A stretch of DNA of 6,534 nt from Chloroflexota bacterium (GCA_028875085.1 JAPPFU010000209.1:1-6534); one strand, 5' to 3'; shown: positions 1 to 6,534, numbered from the stretch's first letter. The notes: generated by a model not told the origin, from the letters alone. Numbers and translations: made by a program.

Positions 1-2
1 GC

Positions 3-26
3 AGGGGCGACCGCTCGGTCGCCCCT
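3..26. repeat. Palindrome family A: 10-bp perfect inverted repeat
   Basis: The arms AGGGGCGACC (3-12) and GGTCGCCCCT (17-26) are exact reverse complements around the 4-base loop GCTC. Transcribed from either strand this would fold into a very stable GC-rich hairpin. No run of T follows on either side, so it is not a textbook intrinsic terminator. It stands 23 bases from the family B palindrome at 50-78. Dispersed palindromes of this style are, from memory, common between genes in Chloroflexota genomes; a REP/MITE-like identity is inference. Confidence 0.8.
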
Positions 27-49
27 ACGATGCACCGATGGCCTACGGA

Positions 50-78
50 GTAGGGACAGGTTTGAAACCTGTCCCTAC
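50..78. repeat. Palindrome family B, copy 1
   Basis: This 29-base element has perfect 14-bp arms, GTAGGGACAGGTTT (50-63) and AAACCTGTCCCTAC (65-78), around a single central G. Related elements occur at 848-876 and 3657-3685. It lies 30 bases beyond the stop codon of the minus-strand membrane protein gene, so it could form the 3' end hairpin of that transcript. On the minus strand no U-tract follows, so a terminator role is only possible. Confidence 0.88.
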
Positions 79-87
79 TTTGCTATA

Positions 88-107
88 CGCAGGGGCGTGC
101 GCCTGCG
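88..107. repeat. Weak inverted repeat after the membrane protein gene
   Basis: The arms CGCAGG (88-93) and CCTGCG (102-107) flank an 8-base spacer, directly beyond the stop codon of the minus-strand gene. It could be a short transcript-end hairpin, or a decayed family A element, since it contains AGGGGCG as at 3-9. Short GC-rich inverted repeats also arise by chance in DNA of this composition. Confidence 0.3.
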
Positions 108-108
108 G

Positions 109-783
109 CTAGGGGTTGCTGCTCTTGAGGATCCTTGCGCCGTGCAGCACGAGCCAGACCACCCAGAAGATGTAGATGCCCCGCGCAATGGCGACGGAAA
201 CGGCGGCAGTCTCAGGGAGGATGATGCCCACGGTGAGACTAGCGGCGCTCACAATCGAGGCGGCGGCGACGACCAACGCTCTGACCCTGCTGAACTCGCT
301 CCGCTGGGCGGCGCCGAGGGTGAAGCAGAGGAAGCCGAGCGCGACCAACAGCGTGGAGAGGAGGGTGACGCCCGCCTGCACAGCGTAGACGGGCTCCATA
401 GCCTCGACGGCGCCCGGGGCGCCCAACTCGGTGTTGGCAAGGACATGCTGCAGGCTTAAGCCGGTAATCCAGCCAATGGTGCCGACGGCGAAGGACATGA
501 AGCCCAGTCCCATCAGTGCGTCGCCGCGGCTCCCGTCGCGCAGTCGGCTTTGCGCCACGTACAAGCCGTAGAGCGTGATGACGAGGGCGACCGGCGCGAT
601 CAGCGCCGCCACGTGCGTGAGGGTGGAGTTGGACGCGAGGGCGGTGATCTGCGCGGCTTCGTCGGTCGAATCCGCCATGTCGACGAGCAGCACGCCCGGT
701 CTGACAAGGAAAAAGATGAAGGACACGATAGGGCCGACGATGAGCGAGATAGCCCCCAAGCGTTCGACGGAGTTGATTGCCAT
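109..783 (-). CDS. Six-helix integral membrane protein of unknown function
   Basis: This encodes a 224-residue, strongly hydrophobic protein that I do not recognise. Predicted membrane segments lie at about residues 10-27, 56-77, 90-110, 133-157, 168-188 and 195-216. Between segments 1 and 2 is a polar loop with several acidic residues (DMADSTDEAAQ). Short basic stretches follow segment 2 (QSRLRDGSRGD) and segment 4 (QRSEFSRVR), and the end is RILKSSNP; by the positive-inside rule these three places and the N-terminus should face the cytoplasm. I see no cofactor motif, catalytic signature or cleavable signal peptide, so no function is assigned. An in-frame TTG 15 bases further upstream could lengthen it to 229 residues, but the ATG at 783 is chosen because GAGGAGG stands six bases before it. 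The gene is transcribed away from the transporter at 1013, and the two share the gap at 784-1012. Good codon structure and a clear ribosome site make it very likely real. Confidence 0.85.
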   Translation of the reverse strand: MAINSVERLGAISLIVGPIVSFIFFLVRPGVLLVDMADSTDEAAQITALASNSTLTHVAALIAPVALVITLYGLYVAQSRLRDGSRGDALMGLGFMSFAVGTIGWITGLSLQHVLANTELGAPGAVEAMEPVYAVQAGVTLLSTLLVALGFLCFTLGAAQRSEFSRVRALVVAAASIVSAASLTVGIILPETAAVSVAIARGIYIFWVVWLVLHGARILKSSNP

Positions 784-789
784 ACGGCG

Positions 790-796
790 CCTCCTC
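790..796 (-). promoter_or_regulatory. Ribosome binding site of the six-helix membrane protein
   Basis: On the minus strand GAGGAGG (796 down to 790) is a near-consensus Shine-Dalgarno sequence with a 6-base spacer to the ATG at 783-781. It overlaps the alternative TTG start at 798-796, which decides for the ATG. Confidence 0.8.
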
Positions 797-827
797 AAAG
801 GGATAGTGCGTCCACTTTACAGACTAC

Positions 828-842
828 GGGCGCCCTGCGCCC
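828..842. repeat. Short inverted repeat beside palindrome B copy 2
   Basis: The arms GGGCGC (828-833) and GCGCCC (837-842) are exact reverse complements around the loop CCT. It ends five bases before the family B element at 848-876. Its GGGCG...CGCCC core resembles the family A palindrome at 3-26, which also neighbours a family B copy, so it may be a decayed family A element. The short arms leave chance as a real alternative. Confidence 0.4.
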
Positions 843-847
843 TACAC

Positions 848-876
848 GTAGGGACAGGTTTCAAATCTGTCCCTAC
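848..876. repeat. Palindrome family B, copy 2
   Basis: The arms GTAGGGACAGGTTT (848-861) and AAATCTGTCCCTAC (863-876) pair except at one position, G858 against T866, which would be a G-U wobble in plus-strand RNA. The central base is C, whereas the other two copies have G, so this copy is in the opposite orientation. It lies between two divergently transcribed genes, where a terminator is not expected; this argues for a dispersed repeat or a DNA-level role. Confidence 0.85.
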
Positions 877-1012
877 ACGCAATCCGTAGGCGGACAACGC
901 GTCGGATTCGCGCGGAGCGCGCCGCCGAAACTAGGCGCGGGCGTTGTCTACGGCCTCTATCATCGACTTCATTCGCGCACGCGCGCCCCTAGCGCGCCTG
1001 AGAACGGTCGCC

Positions 1013-3064
1013 ATGCTCGGCTTCCTTCGCCCTAGCTCCACGCTCACGCAACAGGACGTGCAGGACGGCCTGCGCCTGATGGTGCGGGAAGGCGTGGCGG
1101 CGATGACGATGTACAGCCTGACGAGCGGCGGCTTCATGGCCGCCTACGCCCTCGCGCTTGGCGCCAACAACTTCCATATCGGCGTGTTGGCGGCGCTGCC
1201 CTTCTTCACGCAGGTGATGCAGCTGCCCGCCATCCTGCTGATCGAGCGCTTCCGTATGCGCAAGGCGCTGGGCATTCCTTGCTCGTTCGCGGCGCAACTC
1301 CTGTGGATACCGGCGGGCGCCGTCCCCTTCCTGCTCGATACGCCGGGCGCTCCCGCAGTGGCGGCGGTGATCGGCCTGTTAGCACTGCGCGGGATGTTCG
1401 CGCCGGTGTGGGTAACCGCGTGGACGAGTTGGATGCGCGACCTGGTGCCGCACCAGATTCTGGGCGACTACTACGGGCGCCGCCTCGCCGCCATCACCAT
1501 CGTCGTCTCCGTCGTGAGCCTGGCTGGGAGCATGTTCGTGCTGGCGTGGCAGACGTGGGCGCCCGCCGAGCGCGAGACATGGGCGTTCTCGTTCTTGTTC
1601 ATCGGCGGGGCGTTGACCTTCGGACTGGCCGGGCCGCTGTTCGCGTCGCGGGTCAAGGAGCCGCTGATGCCGGCGGCGCGCCAGACGGAGCAGTCGGCGC
1701 TGGCGGTGCTGTTGGAGCCCCTCAAAGACAAGAACTTCGCGCACCTCGTGCGCTTCCTGTTCTTCTGGAGCATGGCGGCCAACCTCGCCACGCCCTTCTT
1801 CGCGGTCTACATGCTCACGACAATCGGAGTGCCGCTCTACGCGGTCATCGCCTTCACGGTGCTGGGTCAGATATCGACCGTCTTCTTCGTGCGCGTCTGG
1901 GCGCCGATGGCCGACCGGATGGGGAGCAAGCCGGTGCTCTCGCTCTCCGCCTCGCTCTACACGCTGGTCATCCTGGGTTGGGTGTTCACGACGCATCCGG
2001 ATCGGCATTTTCTGACGCTGCCGCTGCTGACGCTCCTGCACTTCTTCGCGGGCGTGGCGGTGGCGGGGGCGACGGTGACGATGAGCACTCTTACTCTGAA
2101 GTCCGCGCCGAAGGACAAAGCCACGCCCTTCTTAGGCGTCGCGGGGGCAGCGGCGAGCATCGGCGCGGGGATCGGTCCGGTGCTCGGCGGACTGATGGCC
2201 GACTACTTCTCCATACGCACGCTGCGCGTGGACTTCAACTGGGAATCCCCCAGCGGGGTATTGGAGTTGCCCGCCATCGCGCTGGGGAGCTTCGATTTCC
2301 TCTTCGTCGTTGCCTTTGTGCTGAGCGCCTTGTCGTTGAACATCCTGGTGCCGCTTCGCGAAGAGGGTGAGGCGCCGCGCGACGCGGCGCTGGGCATGCT
2401 CGCCGCTAGAGTGAATCCGGCGGCGCGGGCGGTGTCGTCCGTGCCCGGCCTGGGAATGGCGCTCACCTTCTTCTACGGCTACCTGAAGCGCGCGCCGGGC
2501 GCGGACGTGGCCCTGGGCGTAACGGCGTATCAGCTCGCCGCCTCCACACAGGCCGCCGTCGAGTCGGCCAGCCGGGGGCGGGTTATCGCCCGCGAAATCG
2601 CGCGGGTCGTGGGCGGCGCGCTGGAGGCCGGCATCCTCGAGATGGGCGTCGTCGCCGAGCATGGCGCCGAACTGGCGCGCCACGCCACGCGCGGCGCGGC
2701 GCATGCGGGCGGCGTTGCGGCCGGGCAACTCGGCAGGGTAACGCGCGGCGCGGCGTTGGGGACGACGCGAACCTTGACCAGGCGCGGCGTGCCGCTGACG
2801 GTCGCGCTGCGCGGCGTGGGCCGCGGGGCGGTGCAGGGCACCATCGAGGCCGGAGGCGACCTGGGCGAGGCGGTGAGGGAAGCCGCAGCGGCGGCGCGGC
2901 AGGCCGCCGCCGACCTGGGATCCCCGGTGGGTGAGGCTGCCGCCGCGCTCGCGTCAGGAGCGTTGGAGGCGGCGCGAAACGAGGGAGAGACGGCGTTGCG
3001 GGCGGTGCGTCGCGCATTGGAGGCGGGGATGGGCGTGGACGACGAGCCTCCGCCCAAGCGGTGA
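1013..3064 (+). CDS. MFS transporter with long Ala/Gly-rich C-terminal extension
   Basis: A probable major facilitator superfamily permease of the inner membrane; its substrate cannot be read from the sequence. Counting from the ATG at 1013 (683 residues), membrane segments fall at about 33-51, 56-77, 88-108, 113-137, 158-179, 190-212, 243-267, 274-295, 309-326, 333-359, 373-396 and 423-447, the usual 12 with a longer central loop at 213-242. Family signatures are a degenerate motif A after helix 2 (ERFRMRKAL, 78-86), the matching ADRMGSKPVL after helix 8 (300-309), and GPVLGGLMADYF in helix 11. Typical family members end near residue 450. Here residues 457-683 form an extra tail rich in Ala, Gly, Arg and Glu that looks like repeated amphipathic helix. 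The start is uncertain: a TTG at 944 would add 23 residues, but that stretch uses rarer codons and neither start has a strong ribosome site. The stop lies 35 bases before the alkyltransferase start, suggesting co-transcription. Confidence 0.88.
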   Translation: MLGFLRPSSTLTQQDVQDGLRLMVREGVAAMTMYSLTSGGFMAAYALALGANNFHIGVLAALPFFTQVMQLPAILLIERFRMRKALGIPCSFAAQLLWIPAGAVPFLLDTPGAPAVAAVIGLLALRGMFAPVWVTAWTSWMRDLVPHQILGDYYGRRLAAITIVVSVVSLAGSMFVLAWQTWAPAERETWAFSFLFIGGALTFGLAGPLFASRVKEPLMPAARQTEQSALAVLLEPLKDKNFAHLVRFLFFWSMAANLATPFFAVYMLTTIGVPLYAVIAFTVLGQISTVFFVRVWAPMADRMGSKPVLSLSASLYTLVILGWVFTTHPDRHFLTLPLLTLLHFFAGVAVAGATVTMSTLTLKSAPKDKATPFLGVAGAAASIGAGIGPVLGGLMADYFSIRTLRVDFNWESPSGVLELPAIALGSFDFLFVVAFVLSALSLNILVPLREEGEAPRDAALGMLAARVNPAARAVSSVPGLGMALTFFYGYLKRAPGADVALGVTAYQLAASTQAAVESASRGRVIAREIARVVGGALEAGILEMGVVAEHGAELARHATRGAAHAGGVAAGQLGRVTRGAALGTTRTLTRRGVPLTVALRGVGRGAVQGTIEAGGDLGEAVREAAAAARQAAADLGSPVGEAAAALASGALEAARNEGETALRAVRRALEAGMGVDDEPPPKR

Positions 3065-3087
3065 TGCGCGCAGGGGCGCGGCGGTGT

Positions 3088-3091
3088 AGGA
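3088..3091 (+). promoter_or_regulatory. Ribosome binding site of the alkyltransferase
   Basis: AGGA at 3088-3091 has an 8-base spacer to the ATG at 3100. It favours this start over the in-frame GTG at 3061, ATG at 3064 and ATG at 3091, which have no comparable site and would add a basic N-terminus not needed by the family. Confidence 0.6.
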
Positions 3092-3099
3092 TGCGCGCC

Positions 3100-3621
3100 A
3101 TGAGCAAACTCGCTTCCCGAACCCGCTGGTACGACGTATTCCACACCGATTGGGGGTGGGTGGCCGCCATCGGCTCCGAGAAGGGCGTGCGCCACACGTC
3201 GCTCCCGGAGGAGACGCCCGAGCGGGCGCTCGACCACCTCGCCGCTCCGATGGCGAAGGAGCAGCCGGAGCATCGCCCCGGCGCGTTCGCCGACCTCCAC
3301 CGCCAGCTCGACGAGTACCTGGCGGGAGAGCGGCAAGCGTTCGACGTGCCGCTCGACCTGGAGGGCGCCGCGCCCTTCCACCGCCGCGCATGGGAGGCCT
3401 GCGCCTCTGTGCCGCGCGGCGAAACACGCACCTACCGATGGTTGGCGGAGGAGGCGGGCAACGTCCTGGCGTCGCGCGCGGCGGGCCAGGCGATGGCCAA
3501 GAACCGCGTGCCGCTGCTCATCCCGTGCCACCGCGTCGTCGGCAGCGACGGCGGGCTGCACGGCTTCGCCGGGCCGGGTATCGGGATGAAGTCGCGGCTG
3601 CTGGAACTCGAAGCGCTGTAG
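3100..3621 (+). CDS. ogt: Methylated-DNA--protein-cysteine methyltransferase (Ogt/MGMT)
   Basis: A suicide DNA-repair protein that moves the alkyl group from O6-alkylguanine (and, in the family, O4-alkylthymine) in DNA to its own cysteine. The 173 residues match the usual Ogt length. The active-site motif IPCHRVVG lies at 141-148 with the acceptor Cys143. Upstream, the helix-turn-helix region RTYRWLAEEAGN...ASRAAGQAMAKN (110-135) aligns with human MGMT, placing Tyr112 at the base-flipping tyrosine, Arg126 at the arginine finger and Asn135 at the conserved Asn before the active-site loop. Glu171 near the end probably corresponds to human Glu172. The Cys is present, so this is not an alkyltransferase-like protein, in which it is replaced. 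An N-terminal domain of about 90 residues precedes the catalytic domain, and no Ada-type methylphosphotriester domain is attached. The gene follows the MFS transporter by 35 bases on the same strand, likely as one transcript, and converges on dnaE. The symbol ogt is by family; a genome may use other names. Confidence 0.95.
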   Translation: MSKLASRTRWYDVFHTDWGWVAAIGSEKGVRHTSLPEETPERALDHLAAPMAKEQPEHRPGAFADLHRQLDEYLAGERQAFDVPLDLEGAAPFHRRAWEACASVPRGETRTYRWLAEEAGNVLASRAAGQAMAKNRVPLLIPCHRVVGSDGGLHGFAGPGIGMKSRLLELEAL

Positions 3622-3656
3622 CGGCCTGCTCGGCGCGCTCGCGGCCCATACCCTGC

Positions 3657-3685
3657 GAAGGGACAGGTTTGAAACCTGTCCCTTC
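3657..3685. repeat. Palindrome family B, copy 3, in the ogt/dnaE convergent gap
   Basis: Perfect 14-bp arms, GAAGGGACAGGTTT (3657-3670) and AAACCTGTCCCTTC (3672-3685), surround a central G. Compared with copy 1, the second base of the left arm changed T to A and its partner in the right arm changed A to T, so the symmetry is kept. It stands between the converging 3' ends of the alkyltransferase (stop ends 3621) and dnaE (stop at 3700), where a two-way transcript-end hairpin would fit. No strong U-tract is seen on either strand, so termination is plausible rather than shown. Confidence 0.88.
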
Positions 3686-3699
3686 AACGTGGCTTCCCC

Positions 3700-6534
3700 C
3701 TACCCTGCTGAGACGCTGACGGCTTCCTGCGCGCCGAGCAGTTCGCCGAGGCGGACGGCCAGGTCGTCGCAATACTCGGTCTTGATGATGGGCATCTCGA
3801 CGCGCCAGCGCTTGCCGCCGCTCGCTATCACCAGGTCGACGTCGTCGCTGCCCGGATACTCCAACAGCAGCTGCAGCACCGACTTCAGCAAGAAGGCGTC
3901 GTCCTCCGGCTTCTCCGTCTCCGTGAGATTGACCAACACCTTGCGCTGTCCGTTCGCGGCGCTTACTTCGGGCGCCACGCTTGCCTCCGGCGTAGGCGCG
4001 GGCACCGGGGCGGGGGGCGCTTCCATGCCGTTGGACGCGGCGGGCGCGGCCATCTCTGCGGGCACCGCGCTTGCCTCTGGTTCAGGCGCGGATGCCGGGG
4101 TGGTGGGCGCTTCCGTCCCGTTGGACACGGCGGGCGCCGGCGGCTCTACGGGGATGCTTGATTCGCCCTCCGGCGCGCTCACGGCGTACTCCTCGCGCAA
4201 CTCTTCGACGTGCGGCGTGGGGAGGATATCGGCAGGCGCATCCTCCGCAGTTGGCGAGGGCGGCAACTCGTAGGGCGAGGCCTCGTCGCACCAGACGAGC
4301 GGCTCCTCGCTGCGGCCGCGTCCGACACGCCCCGCCACCTGGACGAACGCGCCCTCCTGCCATAGTTGGGCGGTGTCAGGATAGGCGCGGCTGTTGACGC
4401 CCACGTCGACGCTCCCGCGCTGCAACGTGAGCACGACGAAGGCGAGGCGCTGCTGCTGGCGGTTGACGACGAACCGCACCGACGCCACCTGGCCGACCAG
4501 CAGCACCTTCGTTCCGTCCGGCTGCGCTTCGAAGTCTTCCCGCGACAGGATGGCGTTGGGAGGTGCTCCGGCAAAGAAGCTTGACAGGTCGGGCTCGCTG
4601 AAGGAGACGCCGAGCAACTCCCGCTCCCACGCGGCCATTTCACGCTGCATCGGCTCCTCCGCCCGCTCAAGTTCGAGGCGCGCCATAGGTGCCGGTGCGG
4701 ATTCGCCGAACATGTTGAACATCGTGGACTGGCCGGAGTCACGCAGTTGCGCCTCGCGCTGGATGAGGCGCACGAGGCTGTCGACGCTGGCCAGCAGGCC
4801 GCCGCGCGGGCCGAGGGCGTCGAGCGCGCCCGCGCGCACCAGGCTCTCCAGCGCACGCCGGTTCCCGGCGCCGGAGCCTGCGCGGCGGCAGAACTCCTCG
4901 ACGGACGCAAATGCGCCGTGCTGCTCTCTGTCCACCACCAACTCGGCGATGGCCGCCGCACCCACGTTCTTGACCGACGCGAGGCCGTAGCGGATGCTCC
5001 ATTCGCTCTCGGCGGCGCGTTCGGGCGCGAATGCGGCGGCGCTGGCGTTCACGTCGGGCGGCAGCACGCGGATGCCCAGGCGTTCGCACTCCGCGATGGC
5101 CGCGGCCACGCGGTCGCCGCTCCCGTCGTAGGCGTTCAGCACGCAGGTCATGAACTCCACCGGGTAGTTGGCTTTGAAGTAGGCCGTCCAGTAGGCGACG
5201 ACGGCGTAGGAGACGCTGTGCGCCTTGTTGAAGGCGTACCCGGCGAAGGGTTCGATGAGGTCGAACACCTGCTCCGCCACGCGCCGGTCGTAGCCGCGCT
5301 CGGCGGCGCCGCGCACGAATCGCTCGCGCTCCTGGATCATCAACTCACGGATCTTCTTCCCCATCGCCTTGCGAACGATGTCCGCCTCGCCTAGCGAGTA
5401 GCCGGCGAAGGCGCGCATGATCATCAGCACCTGGTCTTGGTAGACGATCACGCCGTAGGTCTCGTCCAGGATCTCCTTGAGCGCCGGATGAGGATAGGAG
5501 ACCGGAGCGCGCCCGAACTTGGAGTCGATGAAGCGGGGGATGTGCTCCATCGGGCCGGGGCGATAGAGCGCGACCATCGCCGCCAACTCTCCCAGATTCG
5601 CAGGCTTGAGTTCCTTGATGTAGCGCCGCATCCCCGGCGACTCCAACTGGAACAGCGCGGTGGTCTCGCCCGACGCGAGCAGTTCGTAGGTCTTCGCGTC
5701 GTCGAAGGGGGTGCTTTGGAGGTCGAGCTCGACGCCGTGGCGCTCCCGCACCAGGGCGATCGTCTTGTCCAGGATGGTGTAGTTGATGAGGCCGAGGAAG
5801 TCCATCTTCAAGAGGCCGAGTTTGGCCACCGGGTCCATCGCGTACTGGGTCATCGCGATGGTGTCCTCGCCGCCTTTAATGGGGCGCTGGAGGGGCACGT
5901 GGTTGGTGAGCGGCTCGGAGGAGATGACGACGCCCGCCGCGTGGGTGCCCGCATTGCGTACGGCGCCCTCTAACTCCTGCGCCGTCTCGATGAGCGTGCG
6001 CAGCGTCTCGTCCCCGGCGTGCGCTTCCCGCATCTCTGCCGATTCGTCCATCGCCTGTTGGAGCGTAACGCCGGGGCGCGACGGGATGAGGCGGGCGATG
6101 CGGTCGGTGTCGGCGTAGGCGAGGCCGAGGGCGCGGCCCACGTCGCGGATGGCGGCCTTGGCGCCGAGCGTGCCGAATGTGATGATCTGCGCCACGTGGT
6201 CGTGGCCGTACTTGTCCACGACGTACTGGATCGCCGCGTCGCGGCGGTCGTCCTGGAAGTCGAGGTCGATGTCCGGCATCTCCTTGCGCTCGACGTTCAG
6301 GAATCGCTCGAAGACCAACTGGTGTTCGAGGGGGTCGATCTCCGTTACGCCGAGGCAGTAGAGGACGATGGAGGACGCGGCGCTGCCCCGCACGCCGAAC
6401 ATGATGTTCTCGCGGCGGGCGAAGTCGGCGATGTCAGACACCACCAGGAAGTAGTTGGTGTAGCGCGTCTCGTCGATGACCTGGAGTTCGTAGTCGATGC
6501 GCTGGCACTGCTCCTCGGTTCCCTCGCCGTAGCG
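3700..6534 (-). CDS. dnaE: DNA polymerase III alpha subunit, 5' end beyond window
   Basis: The catalytic subunit of the replicative DNA polymerase. The frame stays open to the right edge, so the GTG at 6444 is an internal valine and not the start; 944 C-terminal residues are visible and the N-terminal PHP domain is outside. Counting from the edge, the C-family palm contains MPDIDLDF with Asp90 and Asp92, and KMDFLGL with Asp245, matching E. coli Asp401, Asp403 and Asp555. YRPGP, the YQDQVLMI stretch and FNKAHSVSYA are further signatures, followed by the helix-hairpin-helix-type region. QSTMFNMF (602-609) fits the internal beta-clamp binding motif (E. coli QADMF). An OB fold covers about 675-755. 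A Pro/Ala/Glu linker (about 758-863) with a 30-residue tandem duplication leads to a compact C-terminal domain (864-944) containing LLLEYPGSDDVDLVI and EYCDDLAVRLGELLG, as recalled from other non-proteobacterial DnaE proteins. No proofreading exonuclease insertion is present, so it is DnaE rather than PolC. No frameshift or intein is seen. Confidence 0.97.
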   Translation of the reverse strand, partial: RYGEGTEEQCQRIDYELQVIDETRYTNYFLVVSDIADFARRENIMFGVRGSAASSIVLYCLGVTEIDPLEHQLVFERFLNVERKEMPDIDLDFQDDRRDAAIQYVVDKYGHDHVAQIITFGTLGAKAAIRDVGRALGLAYADTDRIARLIPSRPGVTLQQAMDESAEMREAHAGDETLRTLIETAQELEGAVRNAGTHAAGVVISSEPLTNHVPLQRPIKGGEDTIAMTQYAMDPVAKLGLLKMDFLGLINYTILDKTIALVRERHGVELDLQSTPFDDAKTYELLASGETTALFQLESPGMRRYIKELKPANLGELAAMVALYRPGPMEHIPRFIDSKFGRAPVSYPHPALKEILDETYGVIVYQDQVLMIMRAFAGYSLGEADIVRKAMGKKIRELMIQERERFVRGAAERGYDRRVAEQVFDLIEPFAGYAFNKAHSVSYAVVAYWTAYFKANYPVEFMTCVLNAYDGSGDRVAAAIAECERLGIRVLPPDVNASAAAFAPERAAESEWSIRYGLASVKNVGAAAIAELVVDREQHGAFASVEEFCRRAGSGAGNRRALESLVRAGALDALGPRGGLLASVDSLVRLIQREAQLRDSGQSTMFNMFGESAPAPMARLELERAEEPMQREMAAWERELLGVSFSEPDLSSFFAGAPPNAILSREDFEAQPDGTKVLLVGQVASVRFVVNRQQQRLAFVVLTLQRGSVDVGVNSRAYPDTAQLWQEGAFVQVAGRVGRGRSEEPLVWCDEASPYELPPSPTAEDAPADILPTPHVEELREEYAVSAPEGESSIPVEPPAPAVSNGTEAPTTPASAPEPEASAVPAEMAAPAASNGMEAPPAPVPAPTPEASVAPEVSAANGQRKVLVNLTETEKPEDDAFLLKSVLQLLLEYPGSDDVDLVIASGGKRWRVEMPIIKTEYCDDLAVRLGELLGAQEAVSVSAG
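3982..4161 (-). repeat. Two 90-bp tandem direct repeats inside dnaE (linker)
   Basis: Two adjacent imperfect 90-base units (about 3982-4071 and 4072-4161), in frame, encode 30 residues each in the Pro/Ala linker between the OB fold and the C-terminal domain. The shared pattern is P-x-E-x-x-A-P-A-x-SNG-x-EAP, then an A/P/E stretch ending PEAS. On the plus strand TTGCCTC recurs at 3981 and 4071, and CCGTTGGAC also recurs 90 bases apart. Different third and other bases show the duplication is not brand new. Confidence 0.75.

Noticed and set aside
3..78. A possible CRISPR array from closely spaced palindromic repeats.
   Set aside because: The two elements are different sequences, there are no regular repeats with equal spacers, and no cas gene is present.
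784..1012. Paired -35/-10 promoters for the divergent genes.
   Set aside because: The gap must hold promoters if both genes are independently transcribed, but I could not find a convincing hexamer pair on either strand.
1279..2370. A 363-codon plus-strand frame within the transporter gene.
   Set aside because: It is a shifted reading of the transporter helices, giving an Arg/Gly/Ala-rich product without hydrophobic segments or motifs.
2530..3687. A 385-codon open frame on the minus strand opposite the transporter tail and the alkyltransferase.
   Set aside because: It lies wholly antisense to two supported genes, its product is Arg/Pro/Ala-rich with no domain, and such frames are expected opposite GC-rich coding DNA.
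3622..3699. A canonical intrinsic terminator in the convergent gap.
   Set aside because: The hairpin at 3657-3685 is strong, but no clear T-run follows on either strand, so it is listed as a repeat with only a possible termination role.
6442..6444. A GTG start for dnaE at 6444.
   Set aside because: The reading frame continues upstream to the window edge with recognisable DnaE sequence (RIDYELQVID, YTNYFLVV), so this is an internal codon.

Overview
This 6,534-base window is GC-rich and gene-dense, and looks like bacterial chromosome. It holds three complete genes, one gene cut by the right edge, and a set of short palindromic repeats in the gaps between genes. The DnaE sequence style (the RGSAAS stretch, the MPDIDLDF active site and a separate C-terminal domain after a long Pro/Ala linker) and palindromes of the 'GTAGGGACAGGTTT' type suggest Chloroflexota, perhaps a Dehalococcoidia or SAR202-like lineage. 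That placement is inference from recalled family features, not the result of a search.

Layout from left to right: positions 1-108 hold two strong palindromes (3-26 and 50-78) and a weak hairpin, with no gene. A minus-strand gene (109-783) encodes a 224-residue protein with six predicted membrane segments and no recognised family. The gap at 784-1012 separates it from a divergent plus-strand pair and contains a third strong palindrome (848-876) and a weaker inverted repeat beside it. The plus-strand pair is a major facilitator superfamily (MFS) transporter with an unusual Ala/Gly-rich C-terminal extension of about 227 residues (1013-3064), then, 35 bases later, an O6-alkylguanine-DNA alkyltransferase (3100-3621). 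A 78-base convergent gap holds a fourth strong palindrome (3657-3685). From 3700 to the right edge, on the minus strand, lies the C-terminal 944 residues of the DNA polymerase III alpha subunit DnaE; its PHP domain lies outside the window.

The genes do not form one obvious pathway. The transporter and the alkyltransferase are probably co-transcribed, and the alkyltransferase and DnaE are both DNA-maintenance proteins facing each other, but a functional link is not shown. No new multi-gene system is evident. The most unusual items are the recurring palindromes, one of which carries a paired base change that keeps the symmetry; the transporter tail; and a 30-residue tandem duplication in the DnaE linker.
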